NCBI GenBank assembly: GCA_900756155.1
Contig: CAAEJV010000017.1
Location: 310,001 to 374,000 of the forward strand
Reading direction: 5' to 3'
DNA: 64,000 nucleotides
DNA from: Pasteurellaceae bacterium
GTDB lineage: Bacteria; Pseudomonadota; Gammaproteobacteria; Enterobacterales; Pasteurellaceae
Position 1 is the first letter of the stretch. The number at the start of each line of letters is the position of its first letter. Position numbers and translations under genes: made by a program. Of this stretch, positions 52,204 through 62,164 are shown one piece after another. The notes under the pieces were generated by a model that saw nothing but the letters and a program-made list of their open reading frames with translations, was not told the origin of the DNA and did not search any database.

Positions 52204-53867
52204 ACCCTAATCCCCCTAAATTCTTCTTAATTTCCGCTTCCAATTCCGCACTTTTCGCAAATTGTTCCTTTAAAAGAGTAGTCAGATTTTGCATTTTTTC
52301 TGCAAATGGTACGCCGTCGTCTTCTTGTTCTGCGGTGCCGACATAGCGTCCCGGTGTGAGGACGAAGTCGTTGTCTGCAATCTCTTCTAAAGTCGCGGAT
52401 TTGCAGAAAGCGGCTTGGTCTTCGTAGCCGTCTGATTTTTGCCAAGCGTGGAGGGTATCGGCAATTTTGGCGATGTCGTCAGCGGTGAAATCGCGCAATA
52501 CGCGGTCTTTCATATAGCCGATTTGGCGGGCGTCGATAAACAATACTTCACCTTTGCGCTTTTTGTTACGGTTTAAAAACCAAATGCAGGCGGGGATTTG
52601 GGTGTTGGTGAAGAGCTGGCCGGGCAGGGCAACCATACATTCGACCAAGTCGGCATTGATGATGGCTTTGCGGATTTCGCCTTCGTTGTTGGTTTGGCTG
52701 CTCATGGAGCCGTTGGCCAGCAATAATGCCATTTTGCCGTTGGGCGAGAGGTGGTAAATCATGTGTTGCAGCCAAGCGAAGTTGGCGTTGCCTTTGGGCG
52801 GCGTGCCGTATGCCCAACGTGGGTCGTCGGCCAGGGATTCGCTCCACCAATCGCTGATGTTGAATGGCGGGTTTGCCATGATGAAATCCATCTTTTTGTT
52901 GATGTGTTGCGGCTGGATGAAGCTGTCGGCGTTGTGTTTGCCGAAGTCGTAATCAATGCCGCGGATGGCCATATTCATGGCGGCGAGTTTCCAGGTGGTG
53001 GGGTTGAATTCTTGCCCGTAGATGGACACGTTGTTGATGTTGCCTTGATGAGCGGTGATAAAGCGTTCGGTTTGCACGAAAAAGCCGCCGCTGCCCATGG
53101 CTGGGTCATACACGCGGCCGGAGTATGGCTCGAGCATTTCGACAATCAGGGAAACAATGGATTTTGGCGTGAAATACTGTCCGCCGCGCTTGCCTTCTGC
53201 TTGGGCAAAGCGACCGAGGAAATATTCGTAAACGTGGCCAAGAATGTCTTTTGCTCCTAAATGTACGGGCTCGCCGTTGTAAGTCGGACGGGTAAAGTTG
53301 GTATCGGAAAAGAGGATAATCAGCCCGCGCAGGGTGTCTTCGTTTACGGCGTAGCCGCTGATGCGTTGGAGGACGCCTTTGAGTTTTTCGTTGTCTTTTT
53401 CAATGGCATCGAAGGCATCGTCAATCAGTTTGGCTACGCCGGAAAATTTCCCTCCCCAAGGCAGCTCTGCGCCGATGTTTAAGATGGAAACGGCTTTAAT
53501 TTCGTCCCAACGGGCTTGCTGCGGCACCCAGAACACATTGTCGGCGGTGTAGTAGTCGCGGTTTTCCAGTTCGACGGTTAAGGCTTCTTGATATTCTTCG
53601 TCTGTATCGTAGAAAGTGCGGTCAAGATAGAGTGGATTTTCGGGGTCGCTAAGCTCTGCCTGAATTTTTTCTTGCTGATGGGTGAAGCTGTCGGAGATGT
53701 ATTTAAGGAAAATTAAGCCGAGTACGATGTGTTTGTAATTGGCGGCATCAAGCTGCTGGCGCAGTTTATCGGCAGATGACCAAAGTTTTTCGTCTAATTC
53801 ATTTAAAAATGCTTGTTGTAATGCGTGATTTTCATCGACAATCTTGGTCGTGTCGTGTCGTCTGCAT
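52196..53867 (-). CDS. hsdM: Type I DNA methyltransferase subunit, phase-variable and out of frame in this sequence
   Basis: N6-adenine methyltransferase subunit of the type I complex. SAM motif VYDPAMGSGGFFVQT and catalytic motif MANPPFNISDWW are present. The protein body is intact from 53536 (a GTG) to the stop, and the same frame stays open upstream to 53873 with the conserved N terminus (FLNELDEKLWSSADKLRQQ, HIVLGLIFLKYISDSF), but it contains no ATG, GTG or TTG there. The only good start, ATG at 53867 with AAGGA 8 bases ahead, is in another frame and stops after 11 codons. Three ACGAC repeats lie between. One extra repeat would give a 558-residue protein, so this is the OFF phase. A start at GTG 53536 would lack about 112 residues. 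Confidence 0.9.
53613..53622 (+). other. Haemophilus uptake signal near the hsdM 5' end
   Basis: AAAGTGCGGT within the hsdM N-terminal coding region. A third exact copy in the island, besides 49686 and 51498. Confidence 0.85.
53847..53861 (-). repeat. Pentanucleotide phase-variation tract (ACGAC)3 in hsdM
   Basis: Three perfect copies of ACGAC directly follow ATGCAG on the minus strand. The ATG is 19 bases from the first fixed in-frame codon, so 3n+1. Adding 5 bases (four copies) gives 24 and restores the frame; deleting one copy does not. Confidence 0.9.
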
Positions 53868-53910
53868 AAAATTTATCCTTAGTAAAGTAATAATTCAATC
53901 AATAGTTAGT

Positions 53911-53939
53911 ATTTTATCGAAAATTTTTCTTCTCTACAA
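53911..53939 (-). promoter_or_regulatory. Candidate hsd operon promoter
   Basis: On the minus strand TTGTAG (53939-53934) and TAAAAT (53916-53911) are 17 bases apart, about 40 bases before the hsdM ATG. A weak to moderate match to sigma-70. Confidence 0.4.
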
Positions 53940-53977
53940 ACAATCATTTAGCAGTGAGATGATTTGTTTTTATGGAT

Positions 53978-54007
53978 AAAAAAAGCAACGCTGTAGCGCT
54001 GCTTTTT
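53978..54007 (-). terminator. Terminator of the SNF transporter gene
   Basis: On the minus strand AAAAAGCAGCGCT pairs with AGCGTTGCTTTTT (one G-T pair), followed by TT. It lies directly beyond the transporter stop and upstream of the hsd promoter. Confidence 0.8.
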
Positions 54008-54014
54008 AATTATG

Positions 54015-55388
54015 CTATATCAAATTACTAATAAAAATCACCAAAATAATTACAGGTACCACAAATTTAACATAGTTAAACCAAATTGTGGTGAAGAGCG
54101 AATTAGGTGTCGGTGATAGTTCTTTTTTCGCATCGTCTTTTAATACAAAGCCAACGAAAATCGCACAACCAAGTGCGGTCAGCATGAATAGGATATTGCC
54201 GCTAACGAAATCGAAGGCATCGAAAATGCTTTTACCGAAAATGGTAACATCTTTCCAAAGGTTATCACCTAGAATGGATGGCACATTACCTAATAAGAAA
54301 ATCCCTATTAAGGTAACAAAAATCGCTTTTCCACGGCGCATTCTGAGTTTTTCTTGTAATGCGGTGATGATGACTTCATAAATCGTAATTGACGTGGTTA
54401 ATGCCGCAATAAGCAATAAACCGAAGAACACGATAGCAAAGAATTTACCCGCCCATAAATGTGAGAATACAATTGGTAAACTTTGGAAAACCAAGGTTGG
54501 CCCAGCGTTAGGTTCAATGCCGAATGTGAATAATGATGGGAAGATCATAAAACCACATAACACAGCGATAATAGTATTTGTGAAGCCTGTAATAACGGCT
54601 GTGTGAATAAGGTTTTCTTCTTTATTTAAATAGCTTGAGAGAGTAATTAATACACCGAAACCAAGGCTTAATGCGAAGAACACTTGCCCTAATACGAAGA
54701 TGAATAATTTAGGTGTGATTTTGCTGAAATCAGGTTTTAAGTAGAAAGTCACACCTTCCATTGCGCCAGGTAAGGTGAGGTTACGAATCACCATACCAAT
54801 TAGGAAGATAAAGAGTAATGGCATTAAGTATTTAACGGAACGTTCAATCCCACCAATGATACCTTTCGCTAAAATAATGTAATTCACCGCCACGAACAGG
54901 AAGGTGTAAAGCATGATTTCCCATGGGCTGTTGCTGATGTGTAAATCGTAGAAATCTTTGGCCACATCTTTTGTAATTGGTGCGGAAATATCAAGAGTAT
55001 TATTAATCAGACTAATGATATAAGACATCACCCAACCACCAAGCACCATGTAATAGGCCATGATACCAAATGCGCCGAGAAGCCCCATGTAGCCGATAAT
55101 TTTCCAATATTTGGAGATATTTTTACCTTTATCTTGGATTTTGTCGCCAAAGGCATCAATGGAATTCACACGCAAACGGCGACCGATGACGTTTTCCACT
55201 AAAATCATCGGGATACCAATCACAATCATCGCAATACAAAAGAGAAGTACATAGGCACCACCGCCATTTTCACCCACTAAATAAGGAAAGCGCCATGTTG
55301 CCCCAAAGCCGACAGTCGCTCCCGCAACGGTGAGCACATAAGTTAGTCGGCTAGACCACGTTTGGCGAGATTGATTGTTTGTTGTCAT
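54015..55388 (-). CDS. Sodium:neurotransmitter-symporter (SNF/LeuT) family transporter
   Basis: 457 residues with 11-12 hydrophobic helices. The opening TYVLTVAGATVGFGATWRFPYLVGENGGGAY carries the LeuT TM1 sodium and substrate signature. Bacterial members take up amino acids such as tryptophan, tyrosine or leucine using sodium; the substrate here is not readable. It starts 26 bases after nth in the same direction, so may extend the rsx-nth operon; sodium use would fit with a sodium-linked Rnf complex, as inference. Confidence 0.9.
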   Translation of the reverse strand: MTTNNQSRQTWSSRLTYVLTVAGATVGFGATWRFPYLVGENGGGAYVLLFCIAMIVIGIPMILVENVIGRRLRVNSIDAFGDKIQDKGKNISKYWKIIGYMGLLGAFGIMAYYMVLGGWVMSYIISLINNTLDISAPITKDVAKDFYDLHISNSPWEIMLYTFLFVAVNYIILAKGIIGGIERSVKYLMPLLFIFLIGMVIRNLTLPGAMEGVTFYLKPDFSKITPKLFIFVLGQVFFALSLGFGVLITLSSYLNKEENLIHTAVITGFTNTIIAVLCGFMIFPSLFTFGIEPNAGPTLVFQSLPIVFSHLWAGKFFAIVFFGLLLIAALTTSITIYEVIITALQEKLRMRRGKAIFVTLIGIFLLGNVPSILGDNLWKDVTIFGKSIFDAFDFVSGNILFMLTALGCAIFVGFVLKDDAKKELSPTPNSLFTTIWFNYVKFVVPVIILVIFISNLI

Positions 55389-55414
55389 AATATATTCCGT
55401 TTAATTGTATTCGT

Positions 55415-56050
55415 TTAATATTCTGTTTTTTCTTTGTATTCGCAGAGATCTTCAATGATGCAAGCACCGCAACGAGGTTTACGGGCAATGCAGGTATAAC
55501 GCCCGTGTAAAATAAGCCAGTGATGCACATCGACTTTAAATTCTTTGGGTACGACTTTGAGTAGTTTTTCTTCCACTTTTACCACATCTTTACCAGGGGC
55601 AAAATTCGTACGGTTACATACGCGAAAAATATGGGTATCCACTGCAATAGTCGGGTGACCGAAAGCAGTATTTAATACCACATTCGCTGTTTTTCTGCCG
55701 ACACCCGCAAGGGCTTCTAAGGCTTCACGGCTTTCAGGTACTTCGCCGTTGTGTTTTTCAACTAAATCACGGCAGGTTTTAATGATATTTTCTGCTTTGC
55801 TATTATAAAGCCCGATGGTTTTAATGTATTCTTTTAAACCCTCTAAGCCAAGATCTAAAATGGCTTGTGGTGTATTCGCCACAGGGAATAATTTTGCTGT
55901 TGCTTTATTGACACCTTTATCGGTGGCTTGGGCCGATAAGATCACGGCGATGAGTAATTCGAAAGGCGAATTATACTCTAATTCCGTGGTGGGATGCGGG
56001 TTTTGCTCCCGAAGTCGAGTGAGGATTTCAATTCGTTTAGTTTGGTTCAT
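55415..56050 (-). CDS. nth: Endonuclease III (DNA glycosylase/AP lyase)
   Basis: 211 residues, normal length. Removes oxidised pyrimidines. Helix-hairpin-helix [13 protein letters not shown] with the catalytic lysine near residue 120, the catalytic Asp in AVDTHIFRV near 138, and the 4Fe-4S loop C-x6-C-x2-C-x5-C ([17 protein letters not shown]). Overlaps rsxE by ATGA, the usual rsx-nth coupling. Confidence 0.97.
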   Translation of the reverse strand: MNQTKRIEILTRLREQNPHPTTELEYNSPFELLIAVILSAQATDKGVNKATAKLFPVANTPQAILDLGLEGLKEYIKTIGLYNSKAENIIKTCRDLVEKHNGEVPESREALEALAGVGRKTANVVLNTAFGHPTIAVDTHIFRVCNRTNFAPGKDVVKVEEKLLKVVPKEFKVDVHHWLILHGRYTCIARKPRCGACIIEDLCEYKEKTEY

Positions 56051-56757
56051 TTTTTCATATCAATTCGGTTTTTAATCGCCAGTAGGATACCTAATCCAAT
56101 AAATGCACCTGGCGGAAGAATAAAGAGTAAAAAGCTGCTGTCAGCGTGATAAATATGTAATGTCAGGAATTTTGCGCCTTGACCAAATAGGTTTTCAATG
56201 CCTTCAAAAAGGGTACCTTGGCCTAGGATTTCACGTAGCGCACCTAATACCGTGATACTTAAAGCCATACCTAATCCCATCGAAAAACCATCCCAGGCTG
56301 CATGTGCTACGCTATTTTTAGAGGCAAAGGCTTCGGCACGACCGATGACGATACAGTTAGTCACGATTAAAGGAATAAAAATCCCCAGTGCTTGATAGAG
56401 TGTATAGGTATAAGCATTCATCAATAATTGCACCACGGTTACGGTGGTGGCAATAATCATCACATAAATTGGAATACGGATTTCATGAGGGATTTGCTTA
56501 CGAAAGAGCGAAACAACGGTGTTTGTACAGGTTAAAACCAACATAGTCGCCAAACCTAAACCTAATGCATTTGTTGCAGTACTTGAAACAGCCAACAGCG
56601 GACAGAGCCCCAATAATTGCACGAGGGTAGAGTTGTTTTTCCATACGCCTTGAATAAAGATTTCTTTCCAAACAGAAGGCGTTGACGTTATTTCTTCTGA
56701 ATTTTCAACCGCACTTTGCTCATCAAGTGCGGTCGTTTTCTCGGTTAAATCAGTCAT
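56047..56757 (-). CDS. rsxE: Rsx/Rnf electron transport complex subunit E
   Basis: 236 residues from the ATG at 56757 (AGGA 8 bases ahead); the frame open to 56817 overlaps rsxG. Six-helix membrane subunit homologous to Rsx[34 protein letters not shown]. The family moves electrons between NADH or ferredoxin and partners with ion transport, or in E. coli keeps SoxR reduced. The N-terminal 20 residues encode a pair of facing uptake signals (56708-56733). Confidence 0.95.
   Translation of the reverse strand: MTDLTEKTTALDEQSAVENSEEITSTPSVWKEIFIQGVWKNNSTLVQLLGLCPLLAVSSTATNALGLGLATMLVLTCTNTVVSLFRKQIPHEIRIPIYVMIIATTVTVVQLLMNAYTYTLYQALGIFIPLIVTNCIVIGRAEAFASKNSVAHAAWDGFSMGLGMALSITVLGALREILGQGTLFEGIENLFGQGAKFLTLHIYHADSSFLLFILPPGAFIGLGILLAIKNRIDMKK
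56708..56733. repeat. Inverted uptake signals in the rsxE 5' coding region
   Basis: ACCGCACTT and AAGTGCGGT, 8 bases apart, about 25 bases into the gene. In mRNA this hairpin would lie close to the start codon. Confidence 0.85.
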
Positions 56758-56767
56758 AATAAATATC

Positions 56768-57394
56768 CTATTGCGCGTATTTTTTTGCCATCTCGTTGAG
56801 TAATGCCTCATTTTCAAGCATCACGAGAGCAGAGCGTTTTACTTGATTCACAATCGCGCGCGGCGTAATAGTTGCTCCGGAAAATTGATCAAATTTACCA
56901 CCATCTTTTTTGACCGCCCAATCTTTTAGGCTTTCCGGTACGATAACTTGGTTTGTAAAACTTAAAATCCAATCAGAAATACGAAGTTCGATTTTATCGC
57001 CTAATCCAGGGGTTTCATGATGTTCGATGACACGCACACCTAAAACTTCACCTTTTGGTGTAATACCCACTAATAAACGGATATTCCCTGAATAACCATC
57101 TGGTGCCGTAGTTTCATAGGCATAGGCAGTGGGTACATGATCTTTAATAGCAAAATAGACTTTTTGAATACCTTTGAGTTTATCTTGCTCGGGCGTTTCA
57201 ACGCTTTCAAGCAAGCTATTATTAAAATAATTTTGAGGGATGACTTGGAGTAATAACGCTTTTTGTTGTTCAGCCATGGCTTCATCAATTTTATCTTTTG
57301 TCAGCATATAAATGCCTGCAGAAACAGCGGTACATACAAGCGCAATAAAACCTAATAACAAACCAAAACGGGAGGTGACTTTAAAAATACCCAT
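56768..57394 (-). CDS. rsxG: Rsx/Rnf complex subunit G
   Basis: 208 residues from the ATG at 57394 (GGGAG 7 bases ahead), which overlaps the rsxD stop as TAATG. One N-terminal membrane helix (about 8-28) then a periplasmic FMN-binding domain. The covalent flavin motif S-G-A-T is in [15 protein letters not shown] near residue 175. Confidence 0.95.
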   Translation of the reverse strand: MGIFKVTSRFGLLLGFIALVCTAVSAGIYMLTKDKIDEAMAEQQKALLLQVIPQNYFNNSLLESVETPEQDKLKGIQKVYFAIKDHVPTAYAYETTAPDGYSGNIRLLVGITPKGEVLGVRVIEHHETPGLGDKIELRISDWILSFTNQVIVPESLKDWAVKKDGGKFDQFSGATITPRAIVNQVKRSALVMLENEALLNEMAKKYAQ

Positions 57395-58476
57395 TATTTT
57401 CTCCCTTTTGTAAAGTGTCCCGCTACGCGAGGGCGGGTATAGTGATCGATAAGTGGCACACAAATATTACTTAACAAAATCGCAAATGCCACGCCGTCAG
57501 GATAGTTTCCAAAGTAACGAATGAGGTAAACCAATAATCCGACCAAGGAACCAAATACAAGCTTGCCGCGAGGTGTAATAGACGCTGTAACAGGGTCAGT
57601 CGCAATAAAGAACGCGCCAAACATCATCGCGCCGCTAAAGAGTTGGCTAATCATACTTAAATGATGATGGCCTGACATCGCAGTGATAGTCGCTAAGGTC
57701 ACAAAGGTCACGAGCATTGAAACGGGAATTTGCCAGTGAATTTTTTTCTTTAAGATTAATATAATTCCACCAAGCATGAATGCCAGATTGACTTGCCACC
57801 AACCTTCAGCAAAGTCAGTCCCGTTTTGTAATAAAATCGGTAATTTTACAAAATCATGGAATACGCTTTCATCGCCTTGATGCAAGTTATAGAAGATTTT
57901 GGCACTGTCTAATGGCGTAGCTTGTGTAATTCCATCAATGGAATGAACAAGTTGACTTAAGCTAAAACCGTCAGTGGTTAAGCCAGTGAAAATTAAAGAA
58001 AGAGAATCCTCAAATGTTGGTGGTTCATTTAATAATGAAATCGGTGGCATCCAACTTGTCATTTGTAGTGGGAAAGAAATCAATAGCACCACATAACCCA
58101 CCATAGCGGGATTAAACGGATTTTGTCCCAAGCCACCATAAACGTGTTTGCCTAGAATAACAGCGGAAAACGTACCGATTAGAATCACCCAATAAGGTGC
58201 ATAAGGCGGAATCGCCATCGCTAAAATTAAGGCAGTCAGCACCACACTAAAATCTGAAATATAGACCAGGTTTGGCTTATTACGCAATTTGGTCACAATA
58301 AACTCAAGCAATAATGCGAAAGAAATAGCCAAAGCGGATTGCACCAAAACACCCATTCCAAAATAATAAATCTGCGTGAGCAGGGCAGGCAGCATGGCTG
58401 CAATCACCCATAACATAATACGGGCGGTTAATTTGCCTGAATGGGTATGAGGCGAACTCACCATTTTCTTAAACAT
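57394..58476 (-). CDS. rsxD: Rsx/Rnf complex subunit D
   Basis: 360 residues, about nine membrane helices. NqrB/RnfD family; [11 protein letters not shown] near residue 178 corresponds to the flavinylation site, and [20 protein letters not shown] and [14 protein letters not shown] are conserved segments. Begins 14 bases after the rsxC stop. Confidence 0.95.
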   Translation of the reverse strand: MFKKMVSSPHTHSGKLTARIMLWVIAAMLPALLTQIYYFGMGVLVQSALAISFALLLEFIVTKLRNKPNLVYISDFSVVLTALILAMAIPPYAPYWVILIGTFSAVILGKHVYGGLGQNPFNPAMVGYVVLLISFPLQMTSWMPPISLLNEPPTFEDSLSLIFTGLTTDGFSLSQLVHSIDGITQATPLDSAKIFYNLHQGDESVFHDFVKLPILLQNGTDFAEGWWQVNLAFMLGGIILILKKKIHWQIPVSMLVTFVTLATITAMSGHHHLSMISQLFSGAMMFGAFFIATDPVTASITPRGKLVFGSLVGLLVYLIRYFGNYPDGVAFAILLSNICVPLIDHYTRPRVAGHFTKGRK

Positions 58477-58490
58477 AATCTTTTCCTGCG

Positions 58491-60821
58491 TTATTCTGTT
58501 TCTTTAGCTGCTTCAGCAGCCGCTTTTTTTGCTTTGGCTCTGGCAATGGCTGCAGCTACTGCGGCTTTTTTCGGATCAAGTGCGGTTGGGTTTTCATCTG
58601 TTTTTTCGACTGCACTTGTAGTTTCATTTGTTGCAACTGTTTCACCTTGAGCTGCCGCTTTCTTAGCTTTCGCTCTCGCAATGGCAGCAGCTACTGCGGC
58701 TTTTTTCGGATCAAGTGCGGTTGGGTTTTCATCTGTTTTTTCGACTGCACTTTCAGTTACATTTGTCGTAACAGCTTCACCTTGAGCGGCGGCTTTCTTA
58801 GCTTTGGCTCTCGCGATGGCTGCAGCTACAGCGGCTTTTTTCGGATCAAGTGTGGTTGGATTTTCATCCGTTTTTTCGACCGCACTTTCAGTTTCATTTG
58901 TTGTAACTGCTTCACTTTGAGCGGCAGCTTTCTTGGCTTTGGCTCTAGCAATGGCAGCAGCTACTGCGGCTTTTTTCGGATCAAGTGCGGTTGGGTTTTC
59001 ATCTGTTTTTTTGACCGCGCTTTCAGTTTCATTTGTTGTTACTGCTTCACTTTGAGCGGCAGCTTTCTTGGCTTTCGCTCTTGCTAGAGCTGCAGCAACA
59101 GCTGCTTTCTTCGCATCTTTTTCATCAGTTTGTGACGTTGTTGCATCTGTCACAGTGCCTGTATCTGCTTGCGCTTGTTGTTTAGCAAGACGGCGAGCTT
59201 TACGTTGTTCCATGAGATCATGGTTATCCGGTAAGATTTCACCTTTCTCAGATACAATAGTTTTCGTTTCTTTATTTGCTGCTGAACCCGCTTGTTTTGC
59301 TTTCAAGCGTTCTAACGCTGCTTTAACTGGGTCTTCACCTTTTTGTTTTGCAAGTTCTTCTCGGCGAGCTTCTGCCGCGCGTTGTGAACGTGCTTTACGC
59401 TCTTGTTCTTCACGCTCCATACGGGCTTGTTTGGCTTCAAAACGGATTTTAGCTTCTTCAGCTTTTTTCGCTTTTTCTTTAATTTCCCAAATTTTGGCTT
59501 TTTCTTGTCGGAAATATTGAATAAGCGGAATATGGCTTGGGCAAACATAAGCACACACGCCACATTCAATACAATCTTTTAAGCTGTATTCTTCAGATTT
59601 TTGATGATCTTCACTGCGAGCATACCAATAAAGTTGCTGTGGCATTAAATTAACAGGGCAAGCGTCAGAACAAGCAGAGCAGCGGATGCAAGATTGCTCT
59701 GGTTCCGGCTCACCATATTCAAAATGATCGGGTGCTAATAAACAGTTAATTAATTTAGTGACGGGCGCATTGAGATCAGAAAGTTGCAATCCCATCATTG
59801 GTCCGCCTGCAAAAACAGGGAAGCGTTCGTCATATTGATAGCCAACTTGCGCTAATAAGTGATCAACCGGTGTGCCTAAGCGAACCCAGTAGTTGCCTTT
59901 CTCTGAAATTTTATCACCAGTAAGCGTAACGACACGCTCAATTAAAGGCTCATCATTAATGACCGCTCTTTTTATCGCAAAAGCCGTGCCGACATTATGC
60001 ATTAATACGCCAATATCGTAAGAACGTCCGCCACTTGGCACTTCCATGCCGGTAAGCAAATAAATCAGCTGTTTGGCTGCACCGGATGGATATTTAGTCG
60101 GAATAACGCGCAACTCAATGTCATTTGCACCATGTAGTGATTGTTGAATAGCCTGAATCGCTTCAGGTTTATTGTCTTCAACTGCAATCACCACTTTTTC
60201 AGGGCGTAAAATATAACGTAAGATGCGAATCCCTTCGATCATTTCATCCGTGTAATCACGCATTAAGCGGTCATCACAGGTAATATAGGGTTCGCATTCC
60301 GCGCCGTTAATAATTAAGAGTTTAACTTTCTTTTCAGCCGATTGGATTTTGGCGGCAGTCGGGAATACTGCACCACCTAAACCAGCAACCCCCGCTTGGT
60401 AAATACGATCAATAAGTTGTTCGACAGGTTGTGTGAAAAATTCTTCAAGTGGAAATTGCTCACGCCATTTATCCCAACCATCCGCCTGAATATGAATCAT
60501 ATCCTCGGTTAAACCAGAAGGATGGGGCGCAACATGTTTTCCGATAAATTTTACCGTACCAGAAGTTGGGGCATGAACAGGTAAGGTTCTTAAGCCATCA
60601 CCTTGTGTTAAAGGTTGACCTTTAAGCACATAATCGCCTTCTTTAACTAATACATTTCCCGCTGTGCCGGCATGTTGTTTAATTGGCACGTAAAAATCAT
60701 GAGCAAGTTCAGATTGCTGAATAGGGGATTGGTTTGATTGAGATTTCATTTCAGGAGGATGAATACCGCCTTTAAAATCCCAGATTTTGCCGGATTTAAA
60801 TCTTGTTAATACATCAGCCAT
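58491..60821 (-). CDS. rsxC: Rsx/Rnf complex subunit C with repetitive C-terminal tail
   Basis: 776 residues from the ATG at 60821 (GGA 5-6 bases ahead; an upstream ATG at 60839 is possible). NADH/FMN-binding, NuoF-like core, then two 4Fe-4S motifs [12 protein letters not shown] and [12 protein letters not shown] (near 375-425). After a charged helix come four 45-residue repeats and a partial fifth, rich in Ala and Lys ([20 protein letters not shown] at the start of each). The tail varies in length between species. Confidence 0.93.
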   Translation of the reverse strand: MADVLTRFKSGKIWDFKGGIHPPEMKSQSNQSPIQQSELAHDFYVPIKQHAGTAGNVLVKEGDYVLKGQPLTQGDGLRTLPVHAPTSGTVKFIGKHVAPHPSGLTEDMIHIQADGWDKWREQFPLEEFFTQPVEQLIDRIYQAGVAGLGGAVFPTAAKIQSAEKKVKLLIINGAECEPYITCDDRLMRDYTDEMIEGIRILRYILRPEKVVIAVEDNKPEAIQAIQQSLHGANDIELRVIPTKYPSGAAKQLIYLLTGMEVPSGGRSYDIGVLMHNVGTAFAIKRAVINDEPLIERVVTLTGDKISEKGNYWVRLGTPVDHLLAQVGYQYDERFPVFAGGPMMGLQLSDLNAPVTKLINCLLAPDHFEYGEPEPEQSCIRCSACSDACPVNLMPQQLYWYARSEDHQKSEEYSLKDCIECGVCAYVCPSHIPLIQYFRQEKAKIWEIKEKAKKAEEAKIRFEAKQARMEREEQERKARSQRAAEARREELAKQKGEDPVKAALERLKAKQAGSAANKETKTIVSEKGEILPDNHDLMEQRKARRLAKQQAQADTGTVTDATTSQTDEKDAKKAAVAAALARAKAKKAAAQSEAVTTNETESAVKKTDENPTALDPKKAAVAAAIARAKAKKAAAQSEAVTTNETESAVEKTDENPTTLDPKKAAVAAAIARAKAKKAAAQGEAVTTNVTESAVEKTDENPTALDPKKAAVAAAIARAKAKKAAAQGETVATNETTSAVEKTDENPTALDPKKAAVAAAIARAKAKKAAAEAAKETE
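58500..59115 (-). repeat. 135-bp coding minisatellite in rsxC
   Basis: Four full units and a partial fifth. Uptake signals AAGTGCGGT at 58578, 58713 and 58983, and a one-base variant at 58848, are spaced exactly 135 bases. Each is followed about 27-30 bases on by an opposite-strand copy, exact near 58879 and degenerate in the others. Confidence 0.92.
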
Positions 60822-61406
60822 TTGATTCCGACTCCCCAACCACTAATTTTTTCTCGATTTCTGTGGTATTTACGACTGGAATGACTAATTTAGGATCAAA
60901 TTTCCAGTTCCAATTATCAATATCTTTTTTCACTTTAATCATGGAAATACAATCTGTTGGACAAGGTGCTACGCAAAGTTCACAGCCTGTACAGAGATCG
61001 GGAATAATAGTATGCATAGCTTTGTTTGTACCGATAATGGCATCAACAGGGCAGGCTTGAATACATTTGGTACAGCCAATACACATATTTTCATCAATAA
61101 AAGCAACCATTTCTTCAGGTTCAGCGACATCATCCATTGCAGGCACATCAACGCCCATGATTTCGGCAATTTTTACGACTGTTGGACGACCACCAGGCAC
61201 GCATTTTGTGATAATGTCACCATTAGCAATCGCTTCAGCATAAGGCTTACAGCCAGGATAGCCGCATTGCCCACATTGGCTTTGCGGTAAGATGGCATCA
61301 ATTTTTTCGACGATAGGATCAGCTTCGACTTTTAATTTAATCGAAGCAAAACCTAAAATCGCACCAAAAATTAAAGCGAGAACGGTTACTGAAATTAAGA
61401 TAAACA

Positions 61407-61407
<1 letters not shown>
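60814..61407 (-). CDS. rsxB: Rsx/Rnf complex subunit B (polyferredoxin)
   Basis: 197 residues. An N-terminal membrane helix, then the cluster loop [16 protein letters not shown], and two 4Fe-4S ferredoxin motifs [16 protein letters not shown] and [16 protein letters not shown]. Overlaps rsxC by 8 bases. Its ATG shares one base with the stop of a 24-codon ORF upstream. Confidence 0.95.
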
Positions 61408-62123
<716 letters not shown>

Positions 62124-62164
62124 TAAAAAATTCGGGGTAGTGCGGTCAGTTTTTCCTTTATTTT

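Noticed and set aside
52751..53260. 169-codon plus-strand frame opposite hsdM
   Set aside because: Mirror of the conserved methyltransferase; GC-rich DNA leaves antisense frames open.
53536..53538. Internal GTG at 53536 as the true hsdM start
   Set aside because: It would remove about 112 conserved N-terminal residues, which are intact upstream in the same frame; no Shine-Dalgarno was found to favour it.
53776..53979. 67-codon plus-strand frame across the hsdM start and promoter
   Set aside because: Overlaps the hsdM 5' end and its repeat tract on the other strand; no RBS and no family features.
46650..54014. Prophage or integrative element around hsd
   Set aside because: No integrase, tRNA junction, direct-repeat ends, or phage genes found; island ends at ordinary terminators.
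58500..59115. Regular repeats that could suggest a CRISPR array
   Set aside because: Unit of 135 bases with no unique spacers, coding in frame for Ala/Lys-rich RsxC repeats; no cas genes.
59068..59520. 150-codon plus-strand frame opposite rsxC
   Set aside because: Ala/Arg/Ser-rich antisense of the Ala/Lys/Glu-rich RsxC tail; no start signals.
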